Positions 51,114 through 59,670 of a stretch of DNA of 64,000 bases are shown here, in pieces; the first letter of the stretch is position 1, and each line of letters starts with the position of its first letter. This DNA comes from Polyangiaceae bacterium (GTDB lineage Bacteria > Myxococcota_A > Polyangia > Polyangiales > Polyangiaceae). The notes beneath the pieces were generated by a model, which did no database searches, was not told where the DNA came from, and saw only the letters and a program-made list of their open reading frames with translations. The position numbers and the translations under genes were made by a program. The DNA lies in assembly GCA_020849655.1 (NCBI GenBank), contig JADLFU010000066.1, positions 1 to 64,000 of the forward strand, written 5' to 3'.

Positions 51114-52084
51114 CAGAACGTCCCCCCGACGCCGGCGCTCGCGCCGGTGCCCTTCGTGCTCCCGTTGACGAGGAAGTACGTCCCCGCTCCCAGCCCGACG
51201 ACGCCCACCGCGAACCCGATGGTGGACAGCGTCGCGGCGGACTTGAACGAGTCGTGCGTGCCCTCTGCGGAGGGAGGACACTTGCCGTCGACGCAGGCGC
51301 CGTTCAGATCGCTCTTCTTCCCCATCGCCTTCAGCCCGAACACAGCGCCCACGAGGACGCCCACCGCGCCGACGCCGAGGCCGACGTACGCGCCGGGGTG
51401 GGTCTTGCCCTTGCTCGCGGGGGCGGGCTCGGGCGGGGCCGCGGGCGGAGGCGACGCAGCGGGGGGCGCGGCCACGGGCGTAGCGCCCGACAGCGGCTGC
51501 AGCGTGAGCGTGACGCTGGCGTCTCGCTTGCCCTCCGCGACGATCACCTCGGCCTCGGCGGCCTGCATGCCGTCGGCCTCGGCCCGCACCTTGTGGGGTC
51601 CAGGATCGATGGGCCTCGGCGACCCGAGCGCGGCCGACGAGAGGGGCTCGCCGTCGACCGTGACGCGAGGCTCCTTCGCGCCGGCCGGCTTCACGATCTG
51701 CACGGTGAGCGCCGGGACGCGGGGCGCGAGCTCGGCGAGCTCCTTCGCGGCGACCCTCACCGCGTCGACGAAGGCCGCGGGCGACCCGGGCGGCAGCTGC
51801 TCGCGGCTGAGGCGCTGGTACACCTCCTGCGCGAGCACGAGGCGGCCGACCTTGACGGCGGACCGCGCGAGGCCGAGCTCGACCGTCGGCGCAGAGTAGA
51901 GTTTGTTTGCTTTCGTGAACGACTGGAAGGCGCCCGAGAAATCCTGCTTCGCGAGCTGGTCTAGGCCTTGCTGCGTGAGCTGACGGGCCTGCGCCTTGTC
52001 CGCGTCGGAGGGCGCCGCAGCGACGGGGTACGCCGCGCTGAGCGTCGTCGCCACGAGGAGGATCGAGAGGAAAGTGCGGCGCAT
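51113..52084 (-). CDS. Exported TPR/PEGA membrane protein (module 1)
   Basis: A 323-residue protein. The frame is open further upstream, but MRRTFLSILLVATTLSAAYP is a clear signal peptide, so ATG 52084 is chosen. It has a TPR-like helical part (QLTQQGLDQLAKQDFSGAFQ), then a PEGA-type beta domain (EPRVTVDGEPLSSAALGSP and PGPHKVRAEADGM), a Pro/Ala linker, and two membrane segments (GLGVGAVGVLVGAVFGL and FAVGVVGLGAGTYFLV). Between them lies a loop with two Cys (NGACVDGKCP). The same layout recurs at 59667-60674. First gene of kinase module 1. The function is unknown; PEGA domains often bind at the cell surface. Confidence 0.85.
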   Translation of the reverse strand: MRRTFLSILLVATTLSAAYPVAAAPSDADKAQARQLTQQGLDQLAKQDFSGAFQSFTKANKLYSAPTVELGLARSAVKVGRLVLAQEVYQRLSREQLPPGSPAAFVDAVRVAAKELAELAPRVPALTVQIVKPAGAKEPRVTVDGEPLSSAALGSPRPIDPGPHKVRAEADGMQAAEAEVIVAEGKRDASVTLTLQPLSGATPVAAPPAASPPPAAPPEPAPASKGKTHPGAYVGLGVGAVGVLVGAVFGLKAMGKKSDLNGACVDGKCPPSAEGTHDSFKSAATLSTIGFAVGVVGLGAGTYFLVNGSTKGTGASAGVGGTF

Positions 52085-52169
52085 GAGAATGGCGTCGAGC
52101 GGAGCACGACGCTCCGGACCGGTCAAGAGCCGGAGCCGCCGCGGCGCGGGGCCGTGACAGGATGCGCGC

Positions 52170-52266
52170 ATGAACACGCTCGAGCCCTGTAGCTACTGCG
52201 GCAACACCTCGTTCACCTGCGTGCCGAACGTCGCGCTCGACTCCGGGCACCTGGCAACCGAGGTCG
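52170..52266 (+). pseudogene. Possible truncated zinc-ribbon gene start
   Basis: An ATG at 52170 opens MNTLEPCSYCGNTSFTCVPN, a CxxC knuckle typical of small zinc-ribbon proteins, followed by VALDSGHLATEVV. After about 31 codons the frame runs into the 3' end of the opposite-strand lipoprotein and becomes Arg/Pro low complexity. It looks like a remnant whose second CxxC is lost. The evidence is the residue pattern only. Confidence 0.35.
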
Positions 52267-53499
52267 TCAGCGCGCCGAGGCGCCCCAGAACGCGACGCCA
52301 GGCGTGCTCAGCACGGAGCCTGCGCCCGTCGCGGGATCGATCGACAGCACCTCGCCGTTGCACGTCAGGCCGTAGAGCAGGCTGCCGTAGGCCGCGAGGC
52401 CCCAGATGCAGTCGAAGCCAGTGCTGCCCACGATCGAGCCCGCGCCGGTCACCAGATCGAGCTCGACGAGCACGTCCGGGCCCGTGCTCGCGCCCGCGTT
52501 CGCGGTGCCGAGCAGGCGCCCGTCGAGGAAGGCCAGATCGCCCGACGCGGACGTGCCAGGCGGGAAGCTCGCGACCTTCGTCGCCACGCCGACCGAGGGC
52601 AGGAGGCGCAGCACCGCGCTCGACGCGGCCACGTAGAGCGCGCCGTCGGGCCCCGCGTCCATGCCGACCGCGTCCATCACGCCCTTCACCCCGACGACCG
52701 GCGTGAGCTTCGCGGTCTTCGTGTCGACGGTGAGCAGCGCGTTGAAGGTGAGCGCGTAGAGCGTCCCGTCGGAGGTGAGCGCGATGTCAGTGATGCTGGT
52801 CGTGCCGAGGGGGCCGATGAGCTTGTCCTTGCCGCTCGGCAGGCGCACCTCGTAGAGTTTGTTCACGCTGTGCGCGTAGGCGAGGGCCGAGCACCCGCCC
52901 TCGCTCGCGTCGCACGTGTGGCTGACGGGGCAGAGCGAGTCGTCGGGCTTCGACGCGCAGGCGCCGGTCGGCTCCGCGCAGACGTCGACCGTGCAGGCGA
53001 CGCCGTCGTCGCAGCTGAGGCCCGGAGAGACGCAGCCGAGGCTCGGATCGCAGACCTCGACGCCGTTGCACGCCTGCGCGTCGTGGCACTGGCTGTCGAC
53101 GGGGGTGTGCACGCACGCGCCGGCGACGCACGCGTCGGAGGTGCACGCGACGCCGTCATCGCAGTCGAGCGACAGGCAAGGGTCGACGGCGCCGCCCGCG
53201 CCCGCGCCACCTCCGGCCGCGCCGCCCGCGCCCGCGAGCGATCCGCCCGCGCCCGCGCCGCCCGCGAGCGATCCCCCCGCGCCCGCGCCGCCCGCCAGCG
53301 ATCCCCCCGCGCCCGCGCCCGCGAGACCCGCCGCGCCGGACGCGCCTCCGACCTGCTGCCCCGCTGCGCCCGCCTTGCCGCCATGCGCGCCGCCCGCGCC
53401 GCCCCTCAGCATCGGGACGGGCTCGTCCTCGAACGATGATCGGCCGCCGCACGCGAGCGAGGAGAGCAGCGCGACCGGCGCGAGCCAGCGGATCGACAT
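52267..53499 (-). CDS. Cys-rich lipoprotein with propeller-like domain
   Basis: A 410-residue exported protein from ATG 53499, overlapping the previous stop as TGATG. Lipobox SSLACGG (Cys17). Gly/Ala/Ser linker (about 30-105) with GAGAGGSLAG repeats. Then Cys-rich segments of the type CDDGVACTSDACVAGACVHT repeated two to three times, as in myxobacterial extracellular proteins. The last 210 residues show strand repeats (ITDIALTSDGTLYALTFNAL, GPDGALYVAASSAVLRL) of an SMP-30/NHL-like propeller. It is the third gene of the HEAT, propeller/HEAT, Cys-rich operon. No enzyme motif. Confidence 0.85.
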   Translation of the reverse strand: MSIRWLAPVALLSSLACGGRSSFEDEPVPMLRGGAGGAHGGKAGAAGQQVGGASGAAGLAGAGAGGSLAGGAGAGGSLAGGAGAGGSLAGAGGAAGGGAGAGGAVDPCLSLDCDDGVACTSDACVAGACVHTPVDSQCHDAQACNGVEVCDPSLGCVSPGLSCDDGVACTVDVCAEPTGACASKPDDSLCPVSHTCDASEGGCSALAYAHSVNKLYEVRLPSGKDKLIGPLGTTSITDIALTSDGTLYALTFNALLTVDTKTAKLTPVVGVKGVMDAVGMDAGPDGALYVAASSAVLRLLPSVGVATKVASFPPGTSASGDLAFLDGRLLGTANAGASTGPDVLVELDLVTGAGSIVGSTGFDCIWGLAAYGSLLYGLTCNGEVLSIDPATGAGSVLSTPGVAFWGASAR

Positions 53500-55313
53500 C
53501 ACGCCTTGCCTTTCTTCTTCGTGGGCTTCACGTCGACGTCCTCGTCGGCGGGGATGACGACCCCCTCCGCGAGCGGCTCGAGGCGCGCCTTCACGCTCGG
53601 GAGCGTGAACGTGTCGCGCGCGGCGCGCGCGACGATGATCTTGCCGCGCAGGCCGGCGATCTTCACGAGCGCCTCGGCGACGCGACCGACCGCCTCGACC
53701 ATGTCGTCGTTCTCGGCGGTCGCGCGGTTGAGCGCGAGGAACGCCTCGAGATCGCGCACCTCCGCCTCTCCGCCGAGCGCGATCATCGCGGCGGCGGCGT
53801 GCTTCACGTCGTCGGGGGACGTCTGCGGATCGAGCAGCGCCTTGACCAGCAGCGGGGCGGCGCGCCGCTCGCCCATCGCCGCGAGCGCGTCCGCGATGGG
53901 CCCGACCGGCGGCGGCCGCGAGACGTCGCGCAGGTAGTCGTACGACTGGCCGAGCGCCGCGAGCAGGTGCTCGGCCCCCGTCCGCCGGGCCGCGAGCATC
54001 GCGCGCACGTCCGCGGCGAGCGCGGGCGACGTGCGCGGATCGCGCGCGAGCTCCACGAGCACGCGCGTCGCCTCGCCGTCCTGCTGCTGCGCGAGCTCGC
54101 GCAGGATGTACCGCTGCGCCGTCACGAGATCGTGCGCGCCCACGCGCAAGGCGTCGCCCATCTGCGCCGCGAGCGACGGGGGCGCGGCGCCCGACGCCGC
54201 CCGCTCGAGGCCGTCCGCGAGCACGACGCACGAGCGCAGCGCGCGCCCGAGCGACAGCGCGCCGTTGGGCATGCCGCTCGCGGCGTCGTAGAAGGTGACC
54301 TTCCCCTCGGCGTCGCACAGCGCGAGCCCGCCCCTGTACGCCGCGCCGCCGAGCGCGTCGGCCGCGAGCGGCCGCACCCAGCGCAGCCCCGGATCGGTCG
54401 CCGAGAGCCCGAACGCCAGGCGGTAGTACGTCGAATAGTAGGCGCCGCCCTCGACGGCGAGCGGCGCGGGCGCGGGCGTCGGGCGGGCGTACACGCGCAC
54501 CTTGTCGGTCGCGCCCGCCGTCACCTCCTTGCGCTCCCCCGCCGGTTGCAGCCACCGCGCCGTGCCGACGAGCTCTCGCTCGGGGAGCGTGAGCGTGCTC
54601 GCGAGGCCGCGCGAGGCGCCCCCGATGCCCTCATCAAATCTGACAAGACTGATCTCGCCGAAGTACAGCGCGCCGCCCACTCGCAACGCGTGGCTCGCGC
54701 CGACGCGCAGCGTGACGCGCGCGATCTCGTCGCCGGCGCCGATGTCGTACGCGGTGACGTACTGGCCCTGCCACGGGAAGAACGCGATGCCGGCGAGGAC
54801 CGCGGGGCGGCCGATCTTCTTGTCGGTCTCGACCTGTCGCAGCACGGTGCCGTCGCGCGCGATGGCGAGCGCGGTGCTGCCGGTGCCGCCGGGCTGCTCG
54901 ATCGCGACGACCGTGAGCTCGCCGTCGTCGCCCGCGCCGATGAGCTCGCCGCCGCCGATCGCGCGGCGCCAGAGCAGGTTGCCGGTCGACGACTGCAGGC
55001 AGAAGAGCTCGCCGTCGCCCGCGCCGACCACCACCCCGCCGGCCACGTCGGGCCGGGAGGACAGCTTGTGCGAGAACGTCCACGTCGAGCCGCCGGACAG
55101 CGGGATCCCCACGATCGCGTCGTCGCCGACGCCCACCGCGACGTCGACGGGCGGCGCGGGCTGCCTGTCGCGCAGGCGCGCCTCGAGCGCCGAGATGCTG
55201 CGGCCGCCGTCGTCCTCCCAGTCGGTCGTGAACGCGCGACCGAGGCGCGTCTGGCCCGCGCTGCACGCGGCGAGCGACACGAGCGGCAAGAGCGCGGCGA
55301 GCCGGCGGATCAC
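53499..55313 (-). CDS. Lipoprotein with PQQ-type beta-propeller and HEAT-like repeats
   Basis: A 604-residue protein from GTG 55313, coupled to the upstream gene by GTGA. Signal peptide and lipobox SLAACSAG (Cys17). The N-terminal 330 residues hold propeller strands of BamB/PQQ type (GELFCLQSSTGNLLWRRAIG, GKVTFYDAASGMPNG). The C-terminal 270 residues are HEAT-like helical repeats (APLLVKALLDPQTSPDDVKH, LAQQQDGEATRVLVELARDP). It ends in a Lys-rich tail (KPTKKKGKA). An outer-membrane-associated scaffold is plausible; it is not BamB itself, because the bam genes are absent and the fusion is unusual. Confidence 0.85.
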   Translation of the reverse strand: MIRRLAALLPLVSLAACSAGQTRLGRAFTTDWEDDGGRSISALEARLRDRQPAPPVDVAVGVGDDAIVGIPLSGGSTWTFSHKLSSRPDVAGGVVVGAGDGELFCLQSSTGNLLWRRAIGGGELIGAGDDGELTVVAIEQPGGTGSTALAIARDGTVLRQVETDKKIGRPAVLAGIAFFPWQGQYVTAYDIGAGDEIARVTLRVGASHALRVGGALYFGEISLVRFDEGIGGASRGLASTLTLPERELVGTARWLQPAGERKEVTAGATDKVRVYARPTPAPAPLAVEGGAYYSTYYRLAFGLSATDPGLRWVRPLAADALGGAAYRGGLALCDAEGKVTFYDAASGMPNGALSLGRALRSCVVLADGLERAASGAAPPSLAAQMGDALRVGAHDLVTAQRYILRELAQQQDGEATRVLVELARDPRTSPALAADVRAMLAARRTGAEHLLAALGQSYDYLRDVSRPPPVGPIADALAAMGERRAAPLLVKALLDPQTSPDDVKHAAAAMIALGGEAEVRDLEAFLALNRATAENDDMVEAVGRVAEALVKIAGLRGKIIVARAARDTFTLPSVKARLEPLAEGVVIPADEDVDVKPTKKKGKA

Positions 55314-56155
55314 GGGGCCTCCTTCTTCGAGTCGACGGCGCCCGCGGTCGCGCGCGCGGCCTGCTCGAGCGCCGTCTTCACGCGGTCGGAGCCGGAGAAG
55401 CCCTCGGCCTGGCCCTTCAGGAACCGATGCGCCTCGCCGGTCGCGAGGTCCCGCACGCGCTCGATGATCTTGACCTTCTGATCGTCGCTGACGTCGGCGC
55501 GGGACAGGATCTGCTGGAAGCCGCTCGTCATCACGTCGAGCGGGAGCTTCGTGGTCTGCCTGGCGAACGCCTCGCACTCGTCGCCCCGGCAGAGCTGGCC
55601 GATGGCCGCGGCCGCCTCCAGCACCTTGCGCGAGAGCGCGAGCGTCAGCTCGGGCAGGGCCTCGTGCGCGCCGAGGGCGCCGAGCCCGCTCGCCGCGGCG
55701 CCCCGCACGCGGGCGTCGGCGTCGGACAGCGCCCCGCGCATCGTGGGCACCGCGGCCGAGCCCCGCACCTTCGTGAGTGCGCCGAGCGCCGCGCGGCGGA
55801 TCTCCGCGTCGCGGTGCTTCGCGTAGCGCGCCACGTCGCCGCTGCTCGACGGCTCGCCGATCTCCGCCGTCGCGCCGAGCGCCTCCTTCGCCAGCTCGCG
55901 CGACAGCCCGCGGTCGAGCAGCCGCACGAGCAACGGCAGCACCGGCGCGGCGTCCTTGCCCCCGGCGCGCACCGCCGCGAAGCCCTCGCGCAGCCGCGCG
56001 GGATCTCCGCTCGTGAGGAGCTGGGCCGTCGCCTTCGCGTCGAATTTCGGGGGCTTCGAGCGCGATCGAGGCGCGGCCTCTGCCGGCGACGACGCGAGCG
56101 CGAGCGCGAGCCCCGCCACCCACATCAGCCCAGAGTTGCCCACCGACCTGCTCAT
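55310..56155 (-). CDS. Exported HEAT-repeat protein
   Basis: A 281-residue protein from ATG 56155, with a Sec signal peptide (LALALASSPAEA-AP). The mature part is HEAT-like repeats such as RDAEIRRAALGALTKVRGSA and SDADARVRGAAASGLGALGA. A Cys pair occurs in QLCRGDECEAF. It lacks a lipobox. It is first in the three-gene operon and is divergent from the cytochrome/PHM gene across 54 bases. A periplasmic scaffold is inferred. Confidence 0.82.
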   Translation of the reverse strand: MSRSVGNSGLMWVAGLALALASSPAEAAPRSRSKPPKFDAKATAQLLTSGDPARLREGFAAVRAGGKDAAPVLPLLVRLLDRGLSRELAKEALGATAEIGEPSSSGDVARYAKHRDAEIRRAALGALTKVRGSAAVPTMRGALSDADARVRGAAASGLGALGAHEALPELTLALSRKVLEAAAAIGQLCRGDECEAFARQTTKLPLDVMTSGFQQILSRADVSDDQKVKIIERVRDLATGEAHRFLKGQAEGFSGSDRVKTALEQAARATAGAVDSKKEAP

Positions 56156-56209
56156 CCGCCGGTCTTCAGCATGGTCGCGGCGGGAAAACCAGGCAAATTG
56201 GGCGCACCC

Positions 56210-57625
56210 ATGACCCAGCTCAAGATCCTGACGCTCTCGGCGCCCCTCGTGCTCACCGTCGCGGCCGCTTGCGGCGGCGGATCCGACAGCGGAGGCGCGG
56301 CGGGCGGAGGCGCCGCCGCGACCGCGGGCGATCTGCCCTGCGAGGTCGCCGCGCTCGTCGCGGCGCGGTGCCAGGAGTGTCACTCGAACCCGCCGACGAA
56401 CACGGCGCCGGTGCCGCTCGTGACCGCGGCGGACTTCCGCGCGAAGGGGGTCGCGTCGCCCGCGACGCCGGACGGCGCGGACAAGACGCTCGGCGAGCTC
56501 GCGGTGGCGAAGCTCTCCGCGACGACGAACCCGATGCCGCCCGCGCCACGCGCGCCCGCGACCGACGCGGAGAAGGCCGCGCTGCAGGCGTGGGTCGCCG
56601 CCGGGATGCCGCCACGCGCGGCCGGTGAGACGTGCGGCGCGGGACAGGGCGGCGGCGGGCAAGGCGGCGGCGCGCAGGGAGGTGCCGCCCAGGCGGGCGG
56701 CGCGCAGGGTGGGAGCGCGCAGGGTGGGCAGGCCGGCGCGCCGTCGGCGAGCTGCACCCCCGACATCGTGCTGAAGGCCGCGACGCCATGGACGATGCCG
56801 AAGGCGACGGCCGACGAGTACGTCTGCTTCGGCGTCGAGCTGCCCGCGTCGGCGGAGGACCGCCACGTCACCGCGATCCTGCCGAGGGTCGACAACACGA
56901 AGATCGTGCATCACTTGCTGGTGTACCGGGTGGAGGCGAGCGAGAAGATCTCGCCGACGCCGGCGCCCTGCGCGAACGTCGTCAAGCCGGGCTGGAAGCT
57001 CTACTACGCGTGGGGCCCGGGCACCCCGCCCGCCGTGTTGCCCGCAGAGGCTGGCTACCGGATGCCAGGCGGGCAGAGCTCTCACTACATCGTCAACATC
57101 CACTACTCGAACCTCACCCACCTCGACGGCGAGCGCGACGCGACCGAGATCGATCTCTGCAGCGGGCCGCCGCGCCAGTACGACGCCGACGTGCTCGCGG
57201 TCGGGTCGACGGACTTCGATCTGCCCGCGCACGCCGAGTCCACGATAGAGTGCTCGACGAAGGCCGCCATCATCCCGTCGACGGCCCCGTACCACGTGTT
57301 CCAGACCTGGCCCCACATGCACCTGCTCGGCACGCACCTGTCGACGGAGATCCGCCACGCGGACGGCACGTCGACGCCCGTCACCGATCGCCCGTACGAC
57401 TTCTACAGCCAGATCACCTACCCGCTCGCGCTCACCGTCGACAAGACCGACACTTTCATCACGCGCTGCACGTGGAACAACACCACCGCGTCGAAGGTCT
57501 CCTTCGGCGAGAACACGGCGCAGGAGATGTGCTTCAACTTCCTCTCGTATTACCCCGCGCCGCCCCCCGGGGCGACGTGGGCCTGGATCGCCCCCTCTGC
57601 CCTCGCGACCTGCAAGAAACAGTGA
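56210..57625 (+). CDS. Cytochrome c/PHM-like copper monooxygenase lipoprotein
   Basis: A 471-residue exported protein with lipobox TVAAACGG (Cys21). Residues about 40-140 are a small cytochrome c-like domain with CQECH at 54-58 and MPPAP near 109-113. A Gly/Gln linker (142-178) follows. Residues about 180-471 match the two-domain ascorbate-dependent copper monooxygenases (PHM/DBM): CuM/CuH-type ligands are in place as His234-His235 (KIVHHLLVYR), His298 (NIHYS), His369 and His371 (WPHMHLLG) and Met440 (AQEMCFNFLSYYP). Predicted to hydroxylate or otherwise oxidise an extracytoplasmic substrate with electrons from its own heme. The start at 56210 is preferred to 56171. Its TGA overlaps a GTG by GTGA. 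Confidence 0.88.
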   Translation: MTQLKILTLSAPLVLTVAAACGGGSDSGGAAGGGAAATAGDLPCEVAALVAARCQECHSNPPTNTAPVPLVTAADFRAKGVASPATPDGADKTLGELAVAKLSATTNPMPPAPRAPATDAEKAALQAWVAAGMPPRAAGETCGAGQGGGGQGGGAQGGAAQAGGAQGGSAQGGQAGAPSASCTPDIVLKAATPWTMPKATADEYVCFGVELPASAEDRHVTAILPRVDNTKIVHHLLVYRVEASEKISPTPAPCANVVKPGWKLYYAWGPGTPPAVLPAEAGYRMPGGQSSHYIVNIHYSNLTHLDGERDATEIDLCSGPPRQYDADVLAVGSTDFDLPAHAESTIECSTKAAIIPSTAPYHVFQTWPHMHLLGTHLSTEIRHADGTSTPVTDRPYDFYSQITYPLALTVDKTDTFITRCTWNNTTASKVSFGENTAQEMCFNFLSYYPAPPPGATWAWIAPSALATCKKQ

Positions 57626-57749
57626 AGGCGCGCCCGGGGCGCCTCCGCACGTCGCGCGCGCGCTCGTCGTCTCGCTCGGGATCGCCGCCGCCGGCCTCGG
57701 CGCCGCCGTCGCGCTGAGGCCCGCGCCGTCGCCCCCGCCCGCGCCCGGC

Positions 57750-58661
57750 GTGTCCGGGAGCGCCGCGGGGGATGACTTCCCCGAGGCGACTGGCGAGGCC
57801 CAGGCGCCGCTGCGCGAGCCGCTGGTGCTCACCGCCGACGAGCAGCGCCGCGGGATGGGGGAGTGCGCGACGCCCGATCCGGGCAGGGGCGACTACGGCG
57901 ATCCGGGGACGCTGCCGGGCGGGGGACACATCGTCATCCCGCGGAGCGGCGGGCACGACGACTCGCTCGGGTTCGACGTGGTGCTTCACTTTCATGGCTT
58001 CCCTGCGATGCGCAAGAGCGTCGTGCGCGCGCGCACCGGCGTCGTCCTCGCCGGCTATGACTGGGGGACGGGCAGCGGGGCCTACGAGGCGCGCGCCGAG
58101 CCCGGCCGGATGTTCGAGGCCCTCACGACGGACGTCACCCGCGCGCTGCGGGCGCACACGGGTGACGAGCGGGCGCACGTCCGTCACCTCGCGCTCTCGG
58201 GCTGGAGCGCGGGCTACGGCGCGGTGAGCGCGCTCTTGCGCAAGGGCGACTCGGGCGTCGACGCGGTCGTGCTGCTCGACGGGTTCCACGCGAGCTACGG
58301 CCCCGGCGCGCGGGGCGACAGGGTCGACACCACGGCGCACGCCGCGATCGTCGCGTTCGCGGAGCGCGCCGCGCACGGCGAGAAGACCTTCTACTTCACC
58401 CACAGCGCGATCCAGACGACTGGCTACGCCTCGACGACCGAGGTGGCGGCGCTGCTGGCGTCGCGGCTGGGCGTCACGCTCACCCAGGCCGAGGGGACGG
58501 ACGATCCGCTCGGCCTGCGCGCGTTCGCCGACGTCCGGGGGTTTCACTTGCGGAGCTTCAAGGGCGACGACAAGCGAGCGCACTGTGATCACCTGCGCCA
58601 CGCGACCGCGGCCATCCGGGACGTGCTCGTGCCCGCGTGGCAGACCCCGGCGCCCGGGTAG
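57750..58661 (+). CDS. Alpha/beta-hydrolase-like protein, N-terminus apparently frameshifted
   Basis: A 303-residue frame from GTG 57750. It has the nucleophile elbow LALSGWSAGYGAV (GxSxG), the strand VVLHFHGFP for the oxyanion region, and a later LLDGFHASYG Asp strand; a His occurs at AHCDHLRHAT. So a serine hydrolase fold is likely, but the substrate is unknown. The frame upstream of 57750 encodes a clear signal-anchor (ALVVSLGIAAAGLGAAVALR) with no start codon. A GTG at 57622, coupled to the monooxygenase stop, would reach it if the (CG)5 tract at 57653-57662 were one unit shorter. The true gene is probably 57622-58661, about 345 residues. Confidence 0.8.
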   Translation: MSGSAAGDDFPEATGEAQAPLREPLVLTADEQRRGMGECATPDPGRGDYGDPGTLPGGGHIVIPRSGGHDDSLGFDVVLHFHGFPAMRKSVVRARTGVVLAGYDWGTGSGAYEARAEPGRMFEALTTDVTRALRAHTGDERAHVRHLALSGWSAGYGAVSALLRKGDSGVDAVVLLDGFHASYGPGARGDRVDTTAHAAIVAFAERAAHGEKTFYFTHSAIQTTGYASTTEVAALLASRLGVTLTQAEGTDDPLGLRAFADVRGFHLRSFKGDDKRAHCDHLRHATAAIRDVLVPAWQTPAPG

Positions 58662-58671
58662 CTCGGTCAGC

Positions 58672-59670
58672 TCAGCGACAGCCGAGCGCGGCCGCCGCCA
58701 CCTCGTCGCCCTTGCCGCAGAACGCGAGCGCGAAGACCTTGCAGGAGACGACGTGGGTGCTGCCGCAGTAGGGGCCGATGCCCGTCCCCGTGCGCGAGGG
58801 GGTGTACGGGACGTACCCGGTGCCGGAGCACGCGCCGATGGCGAGGCCGCTGCACGCGGGCTCGAAGGTCATCGCGGCCGGGCTCTCCTTGCCGTCGCAG
58901 TCGTAGTCGAACGAGACGTTCGCGGGAGCGCCGGGCAGCGCGTAGGGCGCGCCGAAATAGGCGGTCTGCCCCGGGAAGACGTCCTTGTTGCCGTCATGAC
59001 AGTCATCGGCCTCGAGGACCCATTTCGCCGTGGGCTCCTCGGGGGGCTGGGTGCAGGAGTCCTGGCTGCCGAGCAGCGGGGTGCCGTGCCCGTCCTTGTC
59101 GACGTCGCGGTACCAGGTCTTCATGGTGCAGCCGCCCCCGCCTGCCTGACCTGCGCCGCCCTGACCTGCGCCGCCCTGGCCGGCGCCGCCCTGACCTGCG
59201 CCGCCCTGACCTGCCCCGCCCTGGCCGGCCCCGCCCTGGCCGGCCCCGCCCTGACCCGCTCCGCCCTGGCCGGCCCCGCCCTGACTTGTGCCGCCCTGGC
59301 CGGCCCCGCCCTGACCCGCTCCGCCCTGGCCGGCCCCGCCTTGACCTGCGCCCGCCTGCCCCGAGTCTCCGGCCTGCCCCGCGCCCGCCTGTCCGGCGGC
59401 TCCGCCTTGACCCGCGCTCGGCTGGCCTGCTTGTCCGGCCGATCCACCCAGCCCCGCGCTCGGCTGGCCTCCTTGACCCGCGCCCCCCTGCCCGGCCCCC
59501 ACCTGACCGCCGCCGCCGCGCCCCGCAGCCTGGCTGCCCGCAGTGCCCTGGCTCGCGCCGGCAGCGCCGACGGGGGCGGCCGCGTAGTCGTCGAAGTCGT
59601 AGGAGCCCGTGAGCGCGCACCCGGCGGACCCGAGCAGCACAGTGATCGCCAGCGCGTGGACGGACCTCAT
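58672..59670 (-). CDS. Gly/Gln-repeat lipoprotein with MopE-like metal-binding motif (module 2)
   Basis: A 332-residue exported protein. Lipobox LLGSAGCALT (Cys18). Residues about 40-178 are a linker that becomes 15 tandem AGQGG units. The C-terminal 155 residues are Cys-rich and begin TMKTWYRDVDKDGHGTPLLG, then DDCHDGNKDVFPGQ and VSFDYDCDGKES. This is the calcium/copper-motif pattern of MopE-like and other myxobacterial surface proteins (DxDxDGxG then DCxDGxxxxxPG). The ATG overlaps the previous stop as ATGA. It is the last gene of module 2 (kinase, TPR/PEGA, lipoprotein). Confidence 0.87.
   Translation of the reverse strand: MRSVHALAITVLLGSAGCALTGSYDFDDYAAAPVGAAGASQGTAGSQAAGRGGGGQVGAGQGGAGQGGQPSAGLGGSAGQAGQPSAGQGGAAGQAGAGQAGDSGQAGAGQGGAGQGGAGQGGAGQGGTSQGGAGQGGAGQGGAGQGGAGQGGAGQGGAGQGGAGQGGAGQGGAGQAGGGGCTMKTWYRDVDKDGHGTPLLGSQDSCTQPPEEPTAKWVLEADDCHDGNKDVFPGQTAYFGAPYALPGAPANVSFDYDCDGKESPAAMTFEPACSGLAIGACSGTGYVPYTPSRTGTGIGPYCGSTHVVSCKVFALAFCGKGDEVAAAALGCR
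59140..59364 (-). repeat. 15-bp tandem repeat encoding AGQGG units
   Basis: Fifteen consecutive 15-base units, one of them TSQGG and the last AGQAG, lie inside the lipoprotein gene. Near identity of many units suggests recent slippage-driven expansion. Confidence 0.88.

Noticed and set aside
59140-59364. Regular 15-base repeats that could suggest a CRISPR-like array.
   Set aside because: There are no unique spacers; the units are in-frame codons for AGQGG in a lipoprotein gene.
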